A stretch of 5,609 nt of DNA from an uncultured Rhodanobacteraceae bacterium (GTDB lineage: Bacteria; Pseudomonadota; Gammaproteobacteria; Xanthomonadales; Rhodanobacteraceae), in assembly GCA_913053815.1 (NCBI GenBank), contig CAJXGK010000144.1:1-5609 (forward strand), in the 5' to 3' direction. This document shows, in pieces, positions 1 to 4,970 of the stretch. The position numbers and the translations under genes were made by a program. The notes beneath the pieces were generated by a model that worked only from the letters and a program-made list of their open reading frames with translations, had not been told where the DNA came from and searched no databases. The number at the start of each line of letters is the position of its first letter. Positions within the stretch are counted from its first letter, which is position 1.

Positions 1-1080
1 AAGAAGGTTACGGTCACCCTGGCCAGCAAACGGGTCTTCACCGCCAAGGTGGTGGGTTATTCCAAGACCTACGATATTGCCTTGCTGAAGATCAAGGCGA
101 CCGGTCTGCCTACGGTCAAGATTGGCAACTCGGCCAACCTCAAGGCCGGGCAATGGGTGTTGGCGATTGGTTCACCTTTTGGCTTCGACCATACCGTGAC
201 CGCCGGTATCGTCAGTGCCGTGGGTCGGGCCTTCGGTCCGGCCGATCAGCGCTACACCGCCTTTATCCAAACCGATGTACCCATCAATCGTGGCAATTCG
301 GGGGGCCCGCTGTTCAACTTGCAGGGTCAGGTGGTGGGCATCAACTCGCAGATCTACTCCAATACCGGCGGCTTTATGGGGGTATCGTTTGCCATCCCCA
401 TTGATGTGGCGATGCACGCGGTTCAACAGATCAAAAAATACGGTCATGTTGAACGGGGTCTGCTGGGTGTGGTGATGCAACAGGTAACGCCGAATCTGGC
501 CAAGAGCTATGGTCTCAGTGAGGTTAAGGGCGCATTAGTTAGCAAAGTTGAGCCCCACAGCCCCGCCGCCAAGGCGGGGATCAAGCGCGGTGATATTATT
601 CAAAGTTTCAACGGATCTCAGGTCGACTCGGTGCAGGATCTCGCGCCGATGGTGGGCTTGACCCAGCCCGGCACTATTGCCAAGGTTGAGATCTTCCGTA
701 AGGGCCAGATACGTACTGTGCATGTGAAGATTGGCAAGGCCCCCCGTGGCCAGGGCGGCATCATGCAGGGTGAGTTGGGTAATACGGGTAATTCTCTGGG
801 AGTGGTGGTACAGGCCCCGACGCCCCAGCAGCGGCAACAAATGAACCTATCTCTTGGACAGGGGGTGGTGATCACCCGAGTCACCGGAAATGCGGCACAG
901 CAGGCGGGGATCAGGCCTGGAGACGTGATTTTGAGCGTCGACAATCAGTCTGTTGGCAGTGTGGCCCAGTTCAACCGTGAACTTGGCCGACTTCGACGCG
1001 GGGCCATCGTGCGTCTGCTGCTGCAGCGCGACAATTTCAACCTTTTTGTGGCTTTGCCTCTCGGTGGCAGTCGCCATTGA
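1..1080 (+). CDS. mucD: Do/HtrA-family periplasmic serine endoprotease (MucD/DegQ-like), 5' partial
   Basis: This is a trypsin-like periplasmic protease/chaperone that degrades misfolded envelope proteins. The frame is open from base 1, so the N-terminus (signal peptide and catalytic His) lies upstream; 359 residues are visible. Counting from base 1, the catalytic Asp is D25 in YDIALLKI and the catalytic Ser is S100 in RGNSGGPL. Their spacing of 75 equals that in E. coli DegP (D135, S210), and the oxyanion-loop segment GSPFG is intact. PDZ1 spans about residues 153-247 (carboxylate-binding loop GLLGV) and PDZ2 about 264-355 (SLGVV). Two PDZ domains and a direct lepA neighbour fit MucD of Pseudomonas, where the gene closes the algU-muc cluster. 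The symbol rests on this context; degP, degQ or htrA would be equally valid family names. In relatives the gene belongs to the sigma-E regulon, but its promoter is not in the window. An upstream GTG at 49 is only an internal codon. Confidence 0.95.
   Translation, partial: KKVTVTLASKRVFTAKVVGYSKTYDIALLKIKATGLPTVKIGNSANLKAGQWVLAIGSPFGFDHTVTAGIVSAVGRAFGPADQRYTAFIQTDVPINRGNSGGPLFNLQGQVVGINSQIYSNTGGFMGVSFAIPIDVAMHAVQQIKKYGHVERGLLGVVMQQVTPNLAKSYGLSEVKGALVSKVEPHSPAAKAGIKRGDIIQSFNGSQVDSVQDLAPMVGLTQPGTIAKVEIFRKGQIRTVHVKIGKAPRGQGGIMQGELGNTGNSLGVVVQAPTPQQRQQMNLSLGQGVVITRVTGNAAQQAGIRPGDVILSVDNQSVGSVAQFNRELGRLRRGAIVRLLLQRDNFNLFVALPLGGSRH
963..988. repeat. Inverted repeat inside PDZ2 of the protease gene
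   Basis: GGCCCAGTTCA faces TGAACTTGGCC across the 4-base spacer ACCG. Ten of eleven positions pair; the exception is C967 opposite T984. It lies in the codons for the PDZ2 segment AQFNREL. It could fold in the mRNA, but no function is evident and codon constraint plus chance is a fair explanation. Confidence 0.45.
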
Positions 1081-1135
1081 GGACAGTCTTCCAGGGCAGA
1101 AACAACGCCCCGGCATCTGTCATACTTGGGGCTGG

Positions 1136-1159
1136 GAGCGCCGCCTGCGGGCGGCGCTC
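1136..1159 (+). promoter_or_regulatory. Strong GC hairpin in the mucD-lepA spacer
   Basis: GAGCGCCGCC (1136-1145) pairs perfectly with GGCGGCGCTC (1150-1159) around the loop TGCG. As RNA this is C(UGCG)G, a member of the very stable UNCG tetraloop class. The bases that follow are GTTGTTGCAC, which is not a proper U-tract, so it is a poor classical intrinsic terminator. It sits 55 bases after the protease stop and 38 bases before the lepA ATG. A 3'-end stabiliser for the upstream message, a processing site, or a partial terminator/attenuator are all possible. The structure is seen; the role is inferred. Confidence 0.7.
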
Positions 1160-1165
1160 GTTGTT

Positions 1166-1179
1166 GCACGCGCGCGTGC
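1166..1179. repeat. 14-bp perfect palindrome upstream of lepA
   Basis: GCACGCGCGCGTGC is its own reverse complement. It begins six bases after the 1136-1159 hairpin and ends 18 bases before the lepA ATG. It could be a dyad for a DNA-binding protein, or a 5-bp RNA stem with loop CGCG that would stack behind the first hairpin and keep the region just upstream of lepA structured. No known operator was recognised. Confidence 0.5.
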
Positions 1180-1197
1180 CCGTTCATTGCAGCTACC

Positions 1198-2991
1198 ATG
1201 GATCAGATACGTAACTTCTCTATCATCGCCCACATTGATCACGGCAAATCCACGCTGGCTGACCGTATCATTCAGTTATGTGGGGGCCTGCAACTACGCG
1301 AAATGGCCGCGCAAGTTCTGGACTCGAATCCTATCGAGCGTGAGCGGGGCATTACCATCAAGGCCCAATCCGTCTCGCTACCGTATCGTGCTCACAACGG
1401 CAAGACCTATCAGCTCAATTTTATCGACACCCCGGGTCATGTTGATTTCAGTTACGAAGTAAGCCGTTCCCTGGCAGCCTGCGAGGGTGCGCTGCTGGTC
1501 GTCGATGCCGCCCAGGGGGTGGAAGCGCAATCGGTGGCGAACTGCTACACCGCAGTAGAGCAGGGTCTGGAAGTAATTCCGGTCATCAATAAGATCGATT
1601 TGCCAACAGCAGATGTGGATCGGGTTAAAACTGAAATAGAGTCGGTCATCGGGATCGATGCCTCGGAGGCAATCGCTATCAGTGCCAAGACGGGCTTCAA
1701 TGTCGAGGCGGTACTCGAAGCCATCGTCGCCCGTATTCCGGCTCCGCAACCGCACCATGGCCACACTTTGCAAGCCCTGATCATCGATTCTTGGTTCGAC
1801 AACTATCTGGGCGTGGTCATGCTGGTACGAATCATGCAGGGCGAAATCAAGCCGGGTGACAAGATCAAGGTTATGTCGACGGACCGCACTCACGAAGTAG
1901 ATGAGGTGGGGGTGTTTACACCCAAACGCAAGAAACTTTCACGGCTCGGGCCGGGTGAAGTAGGCTGGATCAATGCGTCAATCAAGGATGTGTATGGTGC
2001 CAAGGTGGGTGACACACTGACGCTTGCCAAAGATCCGGCACGGGAGCCTCTATCTGGTTTTCAGCAGGTTCAGCCCCGCGTATTTGCCGGTTTATTCCCA
2101 GTATTAGCTGATAATTTTCCAGCCTTGCGCGACGCCTTGGATAAGCTGCGGCTTAATGATGCGGCACTGTTTTTCGAGCCGGAGAGTTCTGAGGCCATGG
2201 GGTTTGGCTTTCGCTGCGGTTTTCTCGGCATGCTGCATATGGAAATTGTGCAGGAACGCTTGGAACGCGAGTACAACATCGATTTGGTGACCACGGCCCC
2301 GACCGTGGTGTACGAAGTAATCCGCACCGACGGCAGCCTGTTGACACTGGACAACCCGGCCAAATTGCCGCCCGCCCAGCAAGTGGTCGAGATTCGTGAG
2401 CCGATCATTGTTGCGAATATCCTCACCCCCCCGGATTACGTTGGCAACGTGATCACCCTGTGTGAGGAAAAACGTGGTGTGCAGCGCTCTATCCACTATT
2501 TGGCTACTCAGGTACAGATCAGTTACGAGTTGCCTTTAGCGGAAGCCGTTTTGGATTTTTTCGATCGTTTGAAGTCGGTCAGTCGTGGCTACGCCTCCAT
2601 GGATTACCATTTTGAGCGTTTTGAAGCGGGGCCGTTTGTGCGGGTGGATGTACTGATCAACGGCGATCGCGTGGATGCCTTGAGTCTGGTGGTGCATCGA
2701 AACTATGCGGACCGGCGCGGCCGTGAACTGGTCGAACGTATGCAAAATCTGATCCCCAGACAGATGTTCGACGTGGCGATTCAGGCCGCTATCGGCTCGC
2801 AGATTATTGCCCGTTCAACGGTCAAGGCCTTACGTAAGAATGTGCTGGCTAAGTGTTATGGCGGTGACGTATCACGTAAGCGTAAGCTGATCGAAAAACA
2901 GAAAAAAGGCAAAAAGCGTATGAAACGGGTCGGCCGGGTGGAAATTCCCCAGGAAGCCTTCCTGGCAGTACTGAAAGTCGATTCGAAATAG
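1198..2991 (+). CDS. lepA: Elongation factor 4 / LepA translational GTPase
   Basis: LepA is a ribosome-associated GTPase, described as a back-translocase (EF4) and implicated in 30S biogenesis and initiation; its exact cellular role is debated. The product is 597 residues against 599 in E. coli. GTPase motifs are complete: G1 AHIDHGKS (11-18), G2 GITI with T53, G3 DTPGH (77-81, with the expected catalytic His81), G4 NKID (131-134), G5 SAK (162-164). After the GTPase domain come a beta-barrel domain II (about 190-280), EF-G-like domains III and V ([16 protein letters not shown] at 335-350), and the LepA-specific C-terminal domain (about 490-597) with its basic stretch rich in K and R at 559-579. 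The ATG at 1198 gives the canonical [12 protein letters not shown] start. An in-frame TTG at 1126 would add 24 residues not expected in the family. No convincing Shine-Dalgarno sequence precedes 1198. The name derives from leader peptidase operon, and lepB follows after 38 bases. Confidence 0.98.
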   Translation: MDQIRNFSIIAHIDHGKSTLADRIIQLCGGLQLREMAAQVLDSNPIERERGITIKAQSVSLPYRAHNGKTYQLNFIDTPGHVDFSYEVSRSLAACEGALLVVDAAQGVEAQSVANCYTAVEQGLEVIPVINKIDLPTADVDRVKTEIESVIGIDASEAIAISAKTGFNVEAVLEAIVARIPAPQPHHGHTLQALIIDSWFDNYLGVVMLVRIMQGEIKPGDKIKVMSTDRTHEVDEVGVFTPKRKKLSRLGPGEVGWINASIKDVYGAKVGDTLTLAKDPAREPLSGFQQVQPRVFAGLFPVLADNFPALRDALDKLRLNDAALFFEPESSEAMGFGFRCGFLGMLHMEIVQERLEREYNIDLVTTAPTVVYEVIRTDGSLLTLDNPAKLPPAQQVVEIREPIIVANILTPPDYVGNVITLCEEKRGVQRSIHYLATQVQISYELPLAEAVLDFFDRLKSVSRGYASMDYHFERFEAGPFVRVDVLINGDRVDALSLVVHRNYADRRGRELVERMQNLIPRQMFDVAIQAAIGSQIIARSTVKALRKNVLAKCYGGDVSRKRKLIEKQKKGKKRMKRVGRVEIPQEAFLAVLKVDSK

Positions 2992-3019
2992 GTTTGGTAA
3001 CGTTTTCACAACCCTTCTT

Positions 3020-3023
3020 GGAG
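3020..3023 (+). promoter_or_regulatory. Ribosome binding site of lepB
   Basis: GGAG lies six bases before the ATG at 3030. This selects 3030 over the in-frame TTG at 2994, which would add 12 residues and has no comparable site. Confidence 0.75.
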
Positions 3024-3029
3024 TTCACG

Positions 3030-3872
3030 ATGGAGTTTGATTTTTCGGCCCTGTTGCTTGCCCTCACCTTGATTACCGGGTTGATCTGGCTGGTCGATGT
3101 ACTACTGCTGCGCAAGCGTCGTAGGTTACGGGCCGCCGGTGAAAGCCCCCCCCCGCGCCTGCCGGTTCTGGTGGATTATTCCCGCTCACTGTTTCCGGTG
3201 ATCCTTGCGGTGCTGGTGTTCCGATCATTTATTGCTGAACCGTTTCGTATTCCATCGGGGTCGATGATGCCTACCCTTAAAGTGGGTGATTTCATTCTGG
3301 TTAACAAGTTTGCCTATGGGCTACGTTGGCCCGCCTTCAATACCAAGTTCCTGAATACGGGTGAACCGCAACGTGGTGATGTCATCGTATTCCGGTACCC
3401 GCGTAATCCCCGGGAGGACTATATCAAGCGGGTAGTCGGGCTGCCAGGGGACCGGGTGCGGATCCAGGGTGAGAACGTATATATCAACGGTAAGCTGATC
3501 CCCACCCGATTGGTGGGACCCTATCAGGGTGGCTATGGGCGCGAAAGTCAATGGCTGGAGGCCAACAATGCCGTGCTGTACCGTGAAACCATGGGTACGC
3601 ATTTCAACGATATCGTTGAAATGCCTGGAGTGGTGAACCCCTCCGCGTTGCGCCTTTCCGGCTGTTATTTCACGACCTCACACCAAGGAGTATGCAAGGT
3701 TCCGAAGCATCGCTATTTCGTAATGGGGGACAATCGAGACAACAGCGAAGACAGCCGTTTCTGGGGATTCGTTCCGGAAAAAAACCTGGTCGGCAAAGCT
3801 TTCCTGATCTGGTTCAGTTGGCGTGGCCCGCATTGGGTGGATTTCAAACGCATTGGTATGCTCATACACTGA
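3030..3872 (+). CDS. lepB: Signal peptidase I (leader peptidase)
   Basis: LepB is the inner-membrane serine peptidase that removes signal peptides from exported preproteins on the periplasmic side. It has 280 residues. Transmembrane segment 1 is about residues 6-27, followed by a basic cytosolic loop (RKRRRLR, then SPPPR), segment 2 about 53-69, and the periplasmic catalytic domain. The Ser/Lys dyad is S78 in SGSMMPTL and K133 in DYIKRVVGLPGD; the conserved box GDNRDNSEDS is at 233-242. C212 and C222 are placed like the periplasmic disulfide pair of the E. coli enzyme, though further apart. The N-terminal order of two transmembrane helices matches gram-negative LepB. The gene follows lepA by 38 bases with its own GGAG site, consistent with one transcript. 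Oddities at DNA level are a run of nine C (3146-3154) encoding Pro40-42 and a perfect 26-bp palindrome in codons 190-199. The product is expected to be essential. Confidence 0.98.
   Translation: MEFDFSALLLALTLITGLIWLVDVLLLRKRRRLRAAGESPPPRLPVLVDYSRSLFPVILAVLVFRSFIAEPFRIPSGSMMPTLKVGDFILVNKFAYGLRWPAFNTKFLNTGEPQRGDVIVFRYPRNPREDYIKRVVGLPGDRVRIQGENVYINGKLIPTRLVGPYQGGYGRESQWLEANNAVLYRETMGTHFNDIVEMPGVVNPSALRLSGCYFTTSHQGVCKVPKHRYFVMGDNRDNSEDSRFWGFVPEKNLVGKAFLIWFSWRGPHWVDFKRIGMLIH
3146..3154 (+). repeat. Nine-C homopolymer in lepB
   Basis: A run of nine C falls in the codons for S39-P40-P41-P42, in the cytosolic loop between the two membrane helices. Such tracts are prone to replication slippage and to sequencing error; a single-base change would shift the frame before the catalytic domain. 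The surrounding frame is intact here. Confidence 0.85.
3599..3624. repeat. Perfect 26-bp palindrome inside lepB
   Basis: The left arm GCATTTCAACGAT (3599-3611) is followed without spacer by its exact reverse complement ATCGTTGAAATGC (3612-3624). It covers codons 190-199 (T-H-F-N-D-I-V-E-M-P) in the periplasmic domain, between the two catalytic-box regions and before C212. In mRNA it would form an 11-bp stem with loop AUAU; in DNA it is a two-fold symmetric site. I do not recognise it as a known operator, recombination site or terminator, and no U-tract follows. Confidence 0.9.
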
Positions 3873-3887
3873 TATTTATTGACGGCC

Positions 3888-3891
3888 GGAG
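3888..3891 (+). promoter_or_regulatory. Ribosome binding site of the DUF4845 gene
   Basis: GGAG abuts an ATG at 3892 directly and lies nine bases before the in-frame ATG at 3901. Only the second spacing is workable, so 3901 is the probable start. Confidence 0.65.
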
Positions 3892-3900
3892 ATGATATCT

Positions 3901-4287
3901 ATGAAATCCAAACAGCAAGGTATAACCCTGGTTGGGTTTCTGTTTGTGCTGGTCCTAGCAGGTTTTTTCACCTACATGGCTATGCAACTGGTCCCAGCCT
4001 ATTTCGAGTTCATGGGGGTGAAGAAAATGGTAGCTGAGGTGGCAGCAAAACCGGGTGAGCGGGAGAAGCCGCTTTCAGTAATCCGTAGTGACATGTCTTT
4101 TAAGGGTGATTTCCAGTACGTCGACAACAGCACCATCCGGGAAGCACAAATTCGCATAGATACTGGGCAAGGCACGCCACGTCTGGTCTTCCGCTATCAC
4201 AAGACCATCCCCTTTCTGTATAACATCGATTTTCTTTTGCATTTTCAGACCTCGGCAGCGCTCAATGAATCAAGTTCAGGTGATTGA
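3901..4287 (+). CDS. DUF4845 family small inner-membrane protein, function unknown
   Basis: This 128-residue protein has a short basic N-terminus (MKSKQQ), one hydrophobic helix at about 8-28, and a soluble C-terminal part of about 100 residues, probably periplasmic. Its position between lepB and rnc, its size and its N-terminal pattern match the DUF4845 proteins found at this spot in Pseudomonas and many beta- and gammaproteobacteria; the assignment rests on context and remembered family pattern. The start QQGITLVGF resembles a type IV prepilin cleavage region (Gly7 followed by a hydrophobic helix), but the usual Glu at position +5 of the mature pilin is Gly here. No enzymatic motif is visible. 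The start at 3901 is preferred for its ribosome-site spacing; 3892 would add three residues. The last 23 bases overlap rnc in another frame if rnc starts at 4265. Confidence 0.85.
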   Translation: MKSKQQGITLVGFLFVLVLAGFFTYMAMQLVPAYFEFMGVKKMVAEVAAKPGEREKPLSVIRSDMSFKGDFQYVDNSTIREAQIRIDTGQGTPRLVFRYHKTIPFLYNIDFLLHFQTSAALNESSSGD

Positions 4288-4954
4288 CCCCATGCAATTT
4301 GCTCACCGGTTTCGCAATGCGGAGCTTGCCGAGTTGGCTTTGACACACCGTAGTGCCGGTCGGCCCAATAACGAGCGTCTGGAATATCTCGGTGACGCAT
4401 TTCTAAACTGTTGTGTCGCGGAGTTACTGTTTGATCGTTATGCTCAGGCCAGCGAAGGTGAATTGACACGGATGCGAGCGGCCCTGGTAAACGGCCGAGC
4501 CTTAGCTGAGATCGCCCGTGGCATTCATCTGGGCGAGCAATTGCGGCTGGGGCCAGGGGAAATGAAAAGTGGCGGTCATCGCCGTGATTCGATTCTGGCT
4601 GATACTTTCGAGGCACTGCTGGGTGCGGTGTATCTTGACGCTGGGTTCGATGCGGTTCGCGCGGTCATTGGCCACCATATCGAGCCGCGTCTGGCGGCGC
4701 TGACCCGGTCTGGCAAGGATGCCAAGACAGAATTGCAGGAATGGTTGCAGCATCGGAGTTTGCCCCTGCCCGACTATGCCCTGGTCAGCAACAGCGGATC
4801 CGAACATGAGCCGATTTTCACGGTCGGCTGCCGGCTCAGGGTTCCTGAACTGCTGGAATTTTTTGCGGATGCGGGCAGCCGTCGAGCGGCCGAACAGCAG
4901 GCTGCCACCAAGGCACTACAAATCTTGAAAAAACCGGGCAGTCGGGCAAGATGA
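4265..4954 (+). CDS. rnc: Ribonuclease III
   Basis: RNase III is the double-strand-specific endoribonuclease that processes the rRNA precursor and cuts structured mRNAs. The product is 229 residues (226 in E. coli). The catalytic domain carries the signature NERLEYLGDAFL (36-47), and the metal-binding and catalytic acids E37, E40, D44, D113 and E116 are all present, matching E. coli E38, E41, D45, D114 and E117. The second conserved helix is SILADTFEALLGAVYLD (109-125). A double-stranded RNA-binding domain follows at about 152-221 (KTELQEWLQ to KALQIL). The ATG at 4265 gives a full N-terminal helix but has no clear ribosome site and overlaps the upstream gene by 23 bases. The alternative ATG at 4292 (220 residues) has AGGTGA eight bases upstream but shortens the first helix. 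The gene ends in an ATGA overlap with era. Confidence 0.97.
   Translation: MNQVQVIDPMQFAHRFRNAELAELALTHRSAGRPNNERLEYLGDAFLNCCVAELLFDRYAQASEGELTRMRAALVNGRALAEIARGIHLGEQLRLGPGEMKSGGHRRDSILADTFEALLGAVYLDAGFDAVRAVIGHHIEPRLAALTRSGKDAKTELQEWLQHRSLPLPDYALVSNSGSEHEPIFTVGCRLRVPELLEFFADAGSRRAAEQQAATKALQILKKPGSRAR
4278..4283 (+). promoter_or_regulatory. Shine-Dalgarno-like AGGTGA before the alternative rnc start
   Basis: AGGTGA matches part of the extended anti-Shine-Dalgarno complement and ends eight bases before the ATG at 4292, four bases after the upstream stop. It supports a downstream start for rnc, possibly alongside 4265. It lies inside the coding end of the DUF4845 gene. Confidence 0.4.
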
Positions 4955-4970
4955 TGCCCGACTCCGGTTT
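4931..4970 (+). promoter_or_regulatory. Bulged hairpin spanning the rnc stop and era start
   Basis: An outer stem AAACCGG/CCGGTTT (4931-4937 with 4964-4970) and an inner stem AGTCGGGCA/TGCCCGACT (4940-4948 with 4955-4963) make 16 perfect pairs, broken only by a two-base bulge (GC, 4938-4939). The six-base loop AGATGA (4949-4954) contains the rnc stop TGA and the first era ATG. The bases that would serve as era ribosome site lie in the left arm, so era initiation probably depends on ribosomes finishing rnc. On the opposite strand the stem is followed by six T (complement of 4928-4933), giving it the look of an intrinsic terminator for antisense transcription. Confidence 0.75.

Noticed and set aside
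421..454. GTTCAACA and TGTTGAAC inverted repeat, sharing TTCAAC/GTTGAA with the lepB palindrome
   Set aside because: The 18-base spacer and only six shared bases per arm make a common binding site unconvincing; it encodes the ordinary linker before PDZ1.
561..579. CCCCGCC/GGCGGGG stem as a terminator
   Set aside because: It lies within PDZ1 codons (SPAAKAG), has no T-run after it, and the frame continues intact.
1121..1126. CATACT as a -10 element of a lepA promoter
   Set aside because: No -35-like sequence is found at 16-18 bases upstream, and the match alone is too weak to report.
1126..1197. In-frame TTG at 1126 as an upstream lepA start
   Set aside because: It would add 24 residues rich in Gly, Ala and Cys translated from the hairpin region. 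LepA proteins begin at the [16 protein letters not shown] sequence, which starts at 1198.
2290..2309. ACCACGG/CCGTGGT stem in lepA
   Set aside because: A 7-bp stem with a 6-base loop over the conserved TTAPTVVYE codons is within what codon choice and chance can give.
2663..2670. GCGATCGC, the HIP1 octamer
   Set aside because: HIP1 is meaningful when highly repeated in cyanobacterial genomes; it was noticed once here, in a proteobacterial gene.
2949..2965. CCAGGAAG/CTTCCTGG inverted repeat near the end of lepA
   Set aside because: It encodes the strongly conserved PQEAFLA and has no T-run; the symmetry is probably incidental.
2994..3029. In-frame TTG at 2994 as lepB start
   Set aside because: It has no ribosome site, whereas ATG 3030 has GGAG at six bases and gives the usual short N-terminus before the first membrane helix.
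3692..3895. Short ORF inside lepB preceded by AAGGAG
   Set aside because: The AAGGAG-to-ATG spacing is only one base, and the ORF is an out-of-frame shadow of the conserved LepB box region.
4340..4345. TTGACA inside rnc as a -35 element for era
   Set aside because: Nothing resembling a -10 box occurs at the right spacing; the hexamer encodes part of the conserved RNase III segment LALTHRS.
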